IMG/VR virus record: IMGVR_UViG_3300032562_000118
Span: 1 to 31,617 of that record
Direction: 5' to 3' (one strand)
DNA length: 31,617 bases
From: a virus
Each line of letters begins with the position of its first letter. Position 1 is the first letter of the stretch. Below the pieces are notes generated by a model. That model had not been told where the DNA came from. It worked only from the letters and a program-made list of their open reading frames with translations, and ran no database searches. Position numbers and translations under genes: made by a program. Positions 8,093-14,628 of this stretch are shown one piece after another.

Positions 8093-8158
8093 TTCCTTGT
8101 TTTCTTCTCTATTGCATTTGTATAATTAACTTTCAAATATAACAGCAAATATAATTCT

Positions 8159-8461
8159 ATGAAAAGCAAACAGGTAGTTATTACAATAGGAGAAATTACT
8201 CGCTCTTTATTTGTTGGAGCCGTTCCTGGTCAAAATGCAACTTCTGGAGAAAATGGGTTTATAGCCTGTGGATTTTCTGCAGAAGATGGAAAACCAACTG
8301 ACCCAAATAAAGGGAAACGACTTGCAGAAATTCTCTTTGAAACTGAAGATGAAGCATTAAAACAGGGCGAAATAATTGTAAAATCCACAGCTAAAGCTCA
8401 ATATGCTAAAGCAAAAAAGGATGCAGCGGATAGACAACGAGCTTCAAAACGAAAAAGATAA
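8159..8461 (+). CDS. Small basic hypothetical protein
   Basis: The 100-aa product has a beta-like N-terminal half (VVITIGEITRSLFVGAVPGQ) and a helical, Lys/Arg/Ala-rich C-terminus (AKAKKDAADRQRASKRKR) that could bind nucleic acid. It lies 66 bp after the preceding gene and about 70 bp before the restriction endonuclease start, in the same AT-rich composition, so it probably arrived with them. I recognise no family. Confidence 0.62.
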   Translation: MKSKQVVITIGEITRSLFVGAVPGQNATSGENGFIACGFSAEDGKPTDPNKGKRLAEILFETEDEALKQGEIIVKSTAKAQYAKAKKDAADRQRASKRKR

Positions 8462-8534
8462 GAAGACTCTGCACAATTACAGATTATGAACATTAATGAA
8501 GTGGTTGAACTGGTTAAATATTGTAAATTTACTT

Positions 8535-9218
8535 ATGGAAATGAAAGAAAAATTAACAATATCGAAACTTTTAGAAGAAGCACAAATATTTTGTGTTGCA
8601 CAGTCAAAATTTCAACATAAAGAACTTTTTGGCGTTACCGACGGGAAAGCAGTTGGAACTCTTATAGAACAAAGTTTCCAAAAACATCTTAAAGAAAGAT
8701 TTGAAGTAGCAATTGGCTCTTCTGCAAGAGGAATTGATTTGCCTTCTGAAGATATTTTAACTGATATCAAAGTGACATCCATAGTTCAACCACAATCTTC
8801 TTGTCCGTTTAAGGACGCAAAACAAAAAATATTTGGACTTGGATATAATTTACTTGTTTTTGTTTATGATAAAAAAGACAATGCTGAAAGCCAAACTGCA
8901 ATTCTGGAGTTTGTAAGTTGTTCATTTATTTCAAAAGAAAGAACTGCTGATTTCACAACTACAAGTATCTTAAATGATATGAAGAAGGTCAACTCAAATG
9001 TGGAAGATATTGTTTCCTTTTTGAATGGTATTAAAATTCCAGCTGATGAAATCACTTTAAATCAAATAGCGGAACAAATATTATCTACAGAGATTACAAT
9101 AGGATATTTAACCATTTCAAACGCATTGCAATGGCGGCTACAATATAATAGAATTGTGAACCTAAGTGACGATATCGAAGGCATACACAAAATAGTAAAG
9201 TATAACAAGCCTGTATAA
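8535..9218 (+). CDS. Type II-like restriction endonuclease (PD-(D/E)xK)
   Basis: The 227-aa product contains a PD-(D/E)xK-type core: Glu 45 (GTLIEQSF), Asp 68 (GIDLPSED) and TDIKVTS with Asp 77 and Lys 79, the layout of many Type II endonucleases. It overlaps the methyltransferase by 1 bp, which supports the pairing. The frame is open from an ATG at 8496, but those first codons encode a Leu/Trp-rich stretch unlike a soluble enzyme, and the start at 8535 (MEMKEKLTIS) looks natural. A different frame from 8486 (MNINEVVELVKYCKFTYGNE) also looks protein-like there. Recognition sequence cannot be inferred. Confidence 0.75.
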   Translation: MEMKEKLTISKLLEEAQIFCVAQSKFQHKELFGVTDGKAVGTLIEQSFQKHLKERFEVAIGSSARGIDLPSEDILTDIKVTSIVQPQSSCPFKDAKQKIFGLGYNLLVFVYDKKDNAESQTAILEFVSCSFISKERTADFTTTSILNDMKKVNSNVEDIVSFLNGIKIPADEITLNQIAEQILSTEITIGYLTISNALQWRLQYNRIVNLSDDIEGIHKIVKYNKPV

Positions 9219-10987
9219 TGAAAGTATTTGAAGCAAATATTACTCATCAGGTTTCCGATTATCTAAATGTTAGTCTTAAAAACATTATATCTTTTGAAAT
9301 AGCAAATAAAAAATTGTTTGATGCCTTTGGCATACAGCATTTTTTTGATAATAATGAGGAATTAGAAACCCTAAAAGAAATCATTTCCGAAAATCATAAT
9401 GTTATTGAAGATCCTGATAGAGCAGAATACGGCGATTTTCAAACAAACGAAGATTTAGCAAACAAAGTAACTTTATATTTAGCCGTAAAAAATATTTCAC
9501 CTCAAATAGTAGTTGAACCAACTTGCGGTAAGGGTAATTTCATCATTGCATCTTTGCGAAATTTCAGCGCTATTAGAAATATATTCGGGGTGGAAATTTA
9601 CAAACCTTACGTTTGGGAAACTAAATTTAGTATTATCAATTTTTTTCTAGAAAACCCTGAACGCAGCAAGCCGGAAATTTCAATTTCACATTGCAATGTT
9701 TTCGACTATGACTTTAAACAAATTGCTAAGCATTTTTCAGATAAAGAAATTTTAATCATTGGCAATCCGCCTTGGGTAACAAACTCAAAATTGGGATGTC
9801 TTAATTCTTCTAACCTTCCGAAAAAAACTAATTTTAAAAATCATAGTGGCTTAGATGCTATGACTGGGAAAGGTAATTTTGATATTGCTGAATATATTAC
9901 ATTAACAATGATTGAAACCTTTCAACGAATGAAAGGAAATTTATTATTGTTGGTTAAAAATTCCGTCATCAAAAACATTGTTTTTGACCAAAACACAAAC
10001 CAGTACAGAATCTCATCTTTAGAAAAGCAATGCATTGATAGTAAAAAAGAATTTAATGTTTCCGTTGAAGCTTCTCTATTTTATTGCAAACTAAATTCAG
10101 TTCCGGAATTAGACTGCACGGAATTTAACTTTTATAACAACAAAATCTCTTATCAAAAATTTGGCTGGTTAAAGAAAAAATTTGTTTCCAACATTGATAC
10201 CTATCTACACAATAATGACATTGATGGAGAGAGTCCTTTCATATGGAGACAGGGCCTGAAGCATGACTGTTCCGCAATAATGGAATTAGACAGGGTTAAT
10301 GGGCATTATGTAAATGGATTGAATGAAGAGGTGAAATTTGAAGAAGGATTAGTCTACGGTATCCTTAAAAGTTCTGATCTAAAAAATACAGTAATATACC
10401 AGACAAGAAAATTCACAATCGTTACTCAAAAGAAGGTTGGACAAAGCACTATATACATCAAATCGGAATATCCCCAAACATATCAATACTTGATAGATCA
10501 TCAAAATTTTTTTGATGCAAGGAAATCAAGTATTTATAATAATAAGCCTGCATTTTCCATTTTCGGCATAGGGGACTATTCTTTTAAACTTTACAAAGTT
10601 GCAATATCAGGCCTTTACAAAACATTTCACTTTACATTAATCCTACCTCAAGATAATAAGCCTGTAATGCTTGATGACACTTGCTATTTTATAGGTTTTG
10701 ACAAAATTGAATTTGCCGTTTATGCTTTGATGCTTTTAAATTCCGAAACGACTATGCAATTCTTGCAATCAGTAACATTTGCAGACGCGAAAAGAACTTT
10801 TACAAAAGATGTTTTAATGCGAATAGACCTTTTAGCATTAGCAAAAAGGATTAATCTAAATGACTTACAGACGGAATTAACACGACTTAATGAAATGTAT
10901 CGTTTTAATTTAACTTTGGACTTGTGGGACACCTTTATAAAAGAAATTACGCCTGTAAGTAACAGTCAAATTGCAATGTTCGCTTAG
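9218..10987 (+). CDS. N6-adenine DNA methyltransferase (Eco57I-like)
   Basis: The 589-aa protein has the N6-adenine methyltransferase motifs: the pre-motif YGDFQT (71-76), motif I EPTCGKGNF (100-108) for AdoMet binding, an acidic GVEIYKP (124-130) and the catalytic motif IV GNPPW (182-186). The ~350-residue C-terminal half is probably the target-recognition region, as in Eco57I/TaqI-type enzymes. The start overlaps the endonuclease stop by 1 bp. The AT-rich gene contrasts with phage genes either side. It would protect phage and host DNA from the partner enzyme; in a phage the pair can exclude competing phages. No controller gene was found. Confidence 0.88.
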   Translation: MKVFEANITHQVSDYLNVSLKNIISFEIANKKLFDAFGIQHFFDNNEELETLKEIISENHNVIEDPDRAEYGDFQTNEDLANKVTLYLAVKNISPQIVVEPTCGKGNFIIASLRNFSAIRNIFGVEIYKPYVWETKFSIINFFLENPERSKPEISISHCNVFDYDFKQIAKHFSDKEILIIGNPPWVTNSKLGCLNSSNLPKKTNFKNHSGLDAMTGKGNFDIAEYITLTMIETFQRMKGNLLLLVKNSVIKNIVFDQNTNQYRISSLEKQCIDSKKEFNVSVEASLFYCKLNSVPELDCTEFNFYNNKISYQKFGWLKKKFVSNIDTYLHNNDIDGESPFIWRQGLKHDCSAIMELDRVNGHYVNGLNEEVKFEEGLVYGILKSSDLKNTVIYQTRKFTIVTQKKVGQSTIYIKSEYPQTYQYLIDHQNFFDARKSSIYNNKPAFSIFGIGDYSFKLYKVAISGLYKTFHFTLILPQDNKPVMLDDTCYFIGFDKIEFAVYALMLLNSETTMQFLQSVTFADAKRTFTKDVLMRIDLLALAKRINLNDLQTELTRLNEMYRFNLTLDLWDTFIKEITPVSNSQIAMFA

Positions 10988-11038
10988 ACTGACAAGCCGA
11001 ATATAATCCTAATATTATCCACTACATTTTAACTGATC

Positions 11039-11351
11039 GCTTTTTTCTTCCAAATCCAGGTCAAAGAAAAAAGCTTAGCAAAAAAGAAACCCCCACGCAT
11101 TGCTCAGTTCTGGCAGCTTTTTGGAAGTAAGTAAAAAGCAAGCAAAAAGCCAGCGCACTTTATTAAACTCGAAATTATCGCAAAGTTACCTGCGAAAAAT
11201 CCGCTTAAACAAGCTATAAAACTGTAAAGGGCGACCTCCTTAAGGAACTGTCGCTCTTCGAGTGTTGTCAGGTTGTTCCAATCATGACCTACACCCTTGA
11301 CATTATTTATTTTTCTCGGTATGCACTTGGGCATAAATTTCAATTTTAACC
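11039..11351 (+). repeat. Leader repeat L3 (upstream of ardC)
   Basis: The clearest copy. A perfect 11-bp hairpin GCTTTTTTCTT (11039-11049)/AAGAAAAAAGC (11064-11074) is followed by AAAAAAGAAACCCCC, GCCAGCGCAC, CTCGAAATTAT (11168) and CAAAGTTA (11181-11188). H1 is AGGGCGAC (11228-11235)/GTCGCTCT (11250-11257) around the palindrome TCCTTAAGGA. H2 pairs GTGT (11262-11265) with ACAC (11291-11294) and TCA with TGA inside. TTGACATTATTTAT begins at 11297 and TTGGGCATAAATTT at 11327. The tandem-hairpin motif then follows directly. A ~75-nt insertion (about 11100-11150) makes this copy longer. Confidence 0.78.
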
Positions 11352-11390
11352 AGGTGAGCCAGAAACCTAAATAAGACCCCAGGGCAGGGG
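11352..11390 (+). ncRNA. Tandem-hairpin motif, copy 2 (before ardC start)
   Basis: AGGT (11352-11355) and ACCT (11365-11368) enclose GAGCCAGAA; after 8 nt, CCCC (11377-11380) and GGGG (11387-11390) enclose AGGGCA. Only CGGATATC separates it from the ATG at 11399, so the second hairpin lies where the ribosome would contact the mRNA. Folding or ligand/protein binding here would plausibly control translation of ardC; that is inference. Confidence 0.68.
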
Positions 11391-11398
11391 CGGATATC

Positions 11399-12340
11399 AT
11401 GAACAACTCACAAATCTATGCAGCCATCACTGAGAAGATCATTGCCAACCTTGAAACAGCTGGAAGCTGGATGAAGCTCTGGCAGGTTCCTTCGCCGGTC
11501 AGCATGAATGGCCATTACTACCGGGGCATCAATCGTCTGGTGCTTTCTTCAGATCCCTACAAGAGCCGGGTTTATGGCACATTCCAGCAGATTCGCTCCA
11601 ACGGTGGACAGGTTCGCAAGGGCGAAAAATCCACTATCGTTGTGTTCTGGAAGACCGGCATGGAACAGGATGAAGCCACCGGCATTACAAAGAAAACATT
11701 CCTTCTGAGGTTTTACCATGTCTTCAATTCCGAACAGGCCGACTTTGACGAGCAGGGTAAACAAAAGATCGCCCACCTTCAAAGCCTGGTTGACGAAAAA
11801 GTCAACGATGAACACCTGGAGGCTGAATCAATCATCGAAGGCTATACAGGCCGTCCGGAAATTATCTTCTCAGACAAAGACGACCGCGCTTACTATGCCC
11901 CGGTTGCCGATCTGATCTCAGTTCCGGATAGAAAATATTTCACAAGCTCTTCTGCCTTCTACCGTGTGGTTTACCATGAGCTTGGTCACTCGACTGGCCA
12001 CCCCAAACGGCTCAACCGCTATGACGGAATGTCGAACAACTTTGGCGATATCCCATACAGCAAAGAGGAACTTGTTGCTGAACTCTGTTCTTCATTCCTC
12101 TCCGGTATCGCTCACCTTGACCCGGATATCCGAAACTCAGCTGCTTACATCAGGGGATGGGCATCGGCGCTCCGTGACAACCAGAAATGGGTCATGTGGG
12201 CTGCTGCAAGGGCTGAGAAGGCTGCCGATCATATCCTAGGCATTGACTCTTCTTACACTCCTTCAGAAGAAAAAACCACAGCTGAAGCGACTAGCGAAGT
12301 TCCGGTACTGGAGCCTGTCCTGGAAGACTCACCTTTTTAA
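11399..12340 (+). CDS. ardC: ArdC-like antirestriction protein (ssDNA-binding domain plus zincin)
   Basis: The 313-aa product has the ArdC layout: an N-terminal ssDNA-binding domain (about 1-130; GHYYRGINRLVLSSDPYKSR and VRKGEKSTIVVFWK are typical) and a C-terminal zincin-like metallopeptidase domain with HELGHSTGH (193-201) and Glu 224/228 as the likely third ligand (SKEELVAEL). Plasmid ArdC protects incoming DNA from restriction; here it should serve phage DNA entry. The protein ends EDSPF, an acidic tip resembling the SSB C-terminal peptide. It is preceded by L3 plus the tandem-hairpin motif and closed by a terminator, making a self-contained unit. Confidence 0.88.
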   Translation: MNNSQIYAAITEKIIANLETAGSWMKLWQVPSPVSMNGHYYRGINRLVLSSDPYKSRVYGTFQQIRSNGGQVRKGEKSTIVVFWKTGMEQDEATGITKKTFLLRFYHVFNSEQADFDEQGKQKIAHLQSLVDEKVNDEHLEAESIIEGYTGRPEIIFSDKDDRAYYAPVADLISVPDRKYFTSSSAFYRVVYHELGHSTGHPKRLNRYDGMSNNFGDIPYSKEELVAELCSSFLSGIAHLDPDIRNSAAYIRGWASALRDNQKWVMWAAARAEKAADHILGIDSSYTPSEEKTTAEATSEVPVLEPVLEDSPF

Positions 12341-12360
12341 CTGAACCATTCATTCAATAG

Positions 12361-12390
12361 AGCCATCCCGGGCAACCGGGGTGGTTTTTT
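12361..12390 (+). terminator. Intrinsic terminator after ardC
   Basis: CCATCCCGG (12363-12371) pairs with CCGGGGTGG (12376-12384), one G-U pair, with a GCAA loop; six T follow. The ATG at 12381 lies inside this stem, so the next gene starts later. Confidence 0.9.
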
Positions 12391-12413
12391 CATTTACACT
12401 AAAACCAAAACCC

Positions 12414-12632
12414 ATGAACAATTTTAACAGTTATTCCGGGGATCCCCGCCAGATCACAGCCCGCTTCGCAAGTAAATGTCACACTTGCGGCAAACCAATA
12501 AAAAAAGGCGAACAAATCATCTACTGGCCAAATGGCAAACATGCCGGGCATCTGAAATGTGATGAGGCTGACTACCGAAATTCTTTGGCTTCCTTTGAAG
12601 ATGAAGAGAGGTACAACAGTCAGTACCGGTAA
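12414..12632 (+). CDS. Small zinc-finger-like protein
   Basis: The 72-aa product has CHTCGKPIKKGEQI followed by KHAGHLKC, a Cys-x2-Cys ... His-x3-His-x2-Cys arrangement (about residues 23-53) that resembles a single PARP-type or similar zinc ribbon, as found in small Bacteroidota phage and element proteins. The frame opens at 12381 but that ATG is in the ardC terminator, so I use the ATG at 12414 (MNNFNSYSG). The N-terminus is Asn/Ser-rich and the C-terminus acidic and Tyr-rich. It lies between two terminators and has no leader repeat. It may bind DNA or RNA. Confidence 0.75.
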   Translation: MNNFNSYSGDPRQITARFASKCHTCGKPIKKGEQIIYWPNGKHAGHLKCDEADYRNSLASFEDEERYNSQYR

Positions 12633-12643
12633 TTCCGATTCTT

Positions 12644-12676
12644 AAGCCGCTGTGAGAAACCACAGCGGCTTTTTTC
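12644..12676 (+). terminator. Intrinsic terminator after the zinc-finger gene
   Basis: AAGCCGCTGTG (12644-12654) pairs perfectly with CACAGCGGCTT (12661-12671), 6-nt loop, followed by a T run. Confidence 0.93.
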
Positions 12677-13008
12677 ATGCTCGTTAATAGGTGTAGTCAT
12701 GAATTTGCCAGGGATTTTGCGCTTTCGGGATGTCTATCATGTCTTTATGCAACTCTACAAGCATTTTTCCTTTGATCATTCAGCCCTTCTGTTTTCCTTT
12801 TCTGGGATGCAGTTCACATAAATCTGATGTCTGTGGTCTTGGTTTAATTCCTATGCTAAGCTATTATTCCATTCCAGGGTGAAAGTGCTACTCATTCAAG
12901 AATTTTCCCGGCATATCCTGCAGGTGTTCGGTATTCCAGTTCCTACTTGAGTGCCCCTCCATGGTCTTAATTACACTTGCATATAAATTTCACTTAAAAA
13001 TCACAGCC
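12677..13008 (+). other. Gene-free stretch, possible gene remnant on the minus strand
   Basis: No + strand gene was found. On the minus strand there are three short open stretches: MEGHSSRNWNTEHLQDMPGK (from 12963 leftwards), one ending LCELHPRKGKQKG, and MIKGKMLVELHKDMIDIPKA ending near 12685. They read like protein but are broken by stops and have no clear start order, so this is either a decayed gene or chance. The last ~50 bp before 13009 are A/T-rich and probably hold the promoter of the next gene. No leader repeat is present here. Confidence 0.35.
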
Positions 13009-13320
13009 ATGAAAAATTTTGTAAAAAACTACATCGGAAAAGGAAAGAAAGTCGAAGGCCTTGAAATCATTAAGATCAACTTCAAAATTGAAGATCTCGT
13101 AAAGTTCTCACATAAATACAAGGATGAAGACTACATCACCATTGAGATCGCAAAACTAAAAAGCCCTGACAAATTCGGACATGAATACACCGCTTATGTC
13201 AACCGTCTGGAGGAATCTGAAGTAAAGGAACCGGTAAAGCCAGTTGAAACCCCCAAAAAGAAACGTGGCACTTCAAAGAAGGCATCGAATGATGTTCCAT
13301 CAGGAGATATCCCCTTCTAA
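13009..13320 (+). CDS. Putative ssDNA-binding-associated small protein with SSB-like tail
   Basis: The 103-aa product has a beta-rich N-terminal domain (VEGLEIIKINFKIEDLVKF, DYITIEIAKLKSPDKFGHEY) of a kind common on Bacteroidota phages and mobile elements, a Lys/Pro-rich linker (about 70-92) and the terminal GDIPF. The final acidic plus Pro-Phe tip matches the SSB C-terminal peptide that recruits repair and replication proteins. A role on single-stranded DNA is therefore plausible but not proven. I use the ATG at 13009 rather than 12961 because the preceding sequence is A/T-rich and non-coding in character. A terminator follows. Confidence 0.72.
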   Translation: MKNFVKNYIGKGKKVEGLEIIKINFKIEDLVKFSHKYKDEDYITIEIAKLKSPDKFGHEYTAYVNRLEESEVKEPVKPVETPKKKRGTSKKASNDVPSGDIPF

Positions 13321-13340
13321 TCCATTATAGAATCCCTCAG

Positions 13341-13370
13341 AGAGGCTGCCTTCCGGCAGTCTCTTTTTTT
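13341..13370 (+). terminator. Intrinsic terminator
   Basis: AGAGGCTGCC (13341-13350) pairs with GGCAGTCTCT (13355-13364), with one G-U pair and a TTCC loop; a run of T follows. Confidence 0.92.
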
Positions 13371-13382
13371 GTTCGCGAATCA

Positions 13383-13659
13383 GGCTTTTTTCTTTGAGAC
13401 CAGGACAAAGAAGAAACCCTGCCAAAAAAGAAACCCCTTCCGGGCAGCTTTTAAAAAAGCAAGCAAAAGCCAACCCACTATTACTCAAAATTCGCAGCAA
13501 AGTTAAACTCATGAAAATCTTTTTCGCTAAGAGTGACCGCCTGAAGGCACCGTCACCCTTTCAGGTTCATTCAGATTTTGAAGGTAAAATCAGACCTGAA
13601 CTCTTGCTTAAAATTTTCATTCCGTTTGTTCCCGTTGGCATAAATTTTTTCTTAAACCC
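13383..13659 (+). repeat. Leader repeat L4 (upstream of the 148-aa gene)
   Basis: Elements in the same order as L1-L3: CTTTG (13392-13396)/CAAAG (13406-13410) hairpin within a T-rich/A-rich pair of arms; AAAAAAGAAACCCC; CTCAAAATT (13484) and CAAAGTTA (13498-13505); H1 as GTGAC (13533-13537)/GTCAC (13552-13556) with inner GCC/GGC, both stems differing from the other copies by compensating changes; H2 TTCAGGT (13560-13566)/ACCTGAA (13594-13600) with inner GATTTT/AAAATC; TTGCTTAAAATTTTC (13604); and CCCGTTGGCATAAATTT (13631). Confidence 0.78.
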
Positions 13660-13698
13660 AGGCGAGCCAGATGCCTAAAAAAGTCTCTAGGGCAAGAG
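13660..13698 (+). ncRNA. Tandem-hairpin motif, copy 3 (before the 148-aa gene)
   Basis: AGGC (13660-13663)/GCCT (13673-13676) around GAGCCAGAT, 8-nt A-rich spacer, then CTCT (13685-13688)/AGAG (13695-13698) around AGGGCA. The ATG at 13708 is 9 nt further on. Both stems differ from copies 1 and 2 with pairing kept, and both loops are unchanged. Confidence 0.68.
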
Positions 13699-13707
13699 CA
13701 TAACACA

Positions 13708-14154
13708 ATGACAAAGATCACCGCACCAGTACAGAAGCCGACCAATGGCGGAGCATCCAAAGAAGAAACCGCAGTTCTTGCAGCCGTAAAAACGGTTCTC
13801 AATCCTGAACAGAACAAAACCGAAGAAAAAAAGCCGGTTTTGCAGATTGAACCGGAAAAGCCGGTCATTCCCGCTCCGGAGCCAAAGAAGGAAATGACCA
13901 TGCTGGAAAAAATCCTTAAGGTCGAAAATCTCCAGTTGGTCGTTGAAAAAAGGGCGAAACTGGTCCAGACCCGCTCAGAATTGGAGCGCTTCCAGATTTC
14001 CTCAAATGATTTCAATTGTTCCATGAGGCTGAATGATTCAGACGGAAACGTCTTCACCACCAGCTTCACTCCTGGAATCAAGAAAGTCATTGATTTTCTT
14101 AAATCATCATTCGATGCAAGCATCACCGATGTAGAAAACAAGATCACTTTCTAA
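13708..14154 (+). CDS. 148-aa hypothetical protein with disordered N-terminus
   Basis: Residues 1-65 are rich in Pro, Lys, Glu and Ala (KPVLQIEPEKPVIPAPEPKK) and probably disordered. Residues 65-100 predict a coiled-coil helix (MLEKILKVENLQLVVEKRAK) and the rest is a mixed domain ending in a helix. No known family is recognised. It is controlled by L4 plus the tandem-hairpin motif and closed by a terminator, the same arrangement as ardC, so it likely belongs to the same regulon and may act on DNA or host defence. Confidence 0.72.
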   Translation: MTKITAPVQKPTNGGASKEETAVLAAVKTVLNPEQNKTEEKKPVLQIEPEKPVIPAPEPKKEMTMLEKILKVENLQLVVEKRAKLVQTRSELERFQISSNDFNCSMRLNDSDGNVFTTSFTPGIKKVIDFLKSSFDASITDVENKITF

Positions 14155-14180
14155 AGCCTTCGGTTTCATTCAGCGATCTG

Positions 14181-14213
14181 GGTGTTCAGTCGAAAGACTG
14201 AACACCTTTTTTT
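14181..14213 (+). terminator. Intrinsic terminator closing the accessory region
   Basis: GGTGTTCAGTC (14181-14191) pairs perfectly with GACTGAACACC (14196-14206) around a GAAA tetraloop, followed by seven T. It separates the cassette region from the portal operon. Confidence 0.95.
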
Positions 14214-14280
14214 ATAGTCGTAAAGTCTGGAAGAAAATAGTGTCCTTTATTATTCATGTGCGCCATTGTAGTATTGCTTC

Positions 14281-14628
14281 ATGAATTCAAGCTTAATACG
14301 GTTGTGGGATGTTTTAGAGATCATGGAATCTATGGATGGCCAGGGAAAGCCTGTCAGATTTCAGCTAAAATATGTTACCGCCGACAAAACGAAAGGCACC
14401 GGCGGAGAGATCGTCGAGCTGAAAGACGCCTGCAAATGCTCAGTAAGAACAAAACAGGGAAAGGAAATTTTCTCGGCAAAACAGAAATTTCCTACCAATG
14501 ACCGGGTTACGAAAGATCCCAATCATTGGGTCAATTCAACAAGGAATTGCCTATTGCCCAATGGACAGAAACGAAAATTGCATATCCGTCTGATCATCGA
14601 ATTCAATAACAAGAAAGTTTGCTACTGA
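14281..14628 (+). CDS. Hypothetical protein at the head of the portal operon
   Basis: The 115-aa basic product (MNSSLIRLWDVLEIMESMDG) has alternating beta strands (PVRFQLKYVTA, KLHIRLIIEFN) and a Cys pair (CKC, 51-53). Its stop overlaps the portal start (TGATG). The ATG at 14281 is chosen; a second candidate, ATG at 14323, would remove the first helix. I do not recognise the family; coupling to the portal gene suggests a virion or assembly role. Confidence 0.68.
   Translation: MNSSLIRLWDVLEIMESMDGQGKPVRFQLKYVTADKTKGTGGEIVELKDACKCSVRTKQGKEIFSAKQKFPTNDRVTKDPNHWVNSTRNCLLPNGQKRKLHIRLIIEFNNKKVCY

Noticed and set aside
11104-11406. 100-aa minus-strand frame across L3
   Set aside because: It covers the leader hairpins and the ardC start; the other leader copies do not preserve it.
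12381-12413. ATG at 12381 as start of the zinc-finger gene
   Set aside because: It is inside the ardC terminator stem; 12414 is the sensible start.
6011-13505. CAAAGTTA in the leaders as a minus-strand -7 box (TAACTTTG)
   Set aside because: It matches TAnnTTTG in all four copies, but no consistent -33 box exists at the right spacing and no minus-strand gene follows.
13394-13678. 94-aa + strand frame across L4
   Set aside because: It lies in the leader and does not match frames in the other copies.
13617-14147. 176-aa minus-strand frame opposite the 148-aa gene
   Set aside because: The + strand gene has a leader, a start next to the motif and a terminator; the antisense frame has none.
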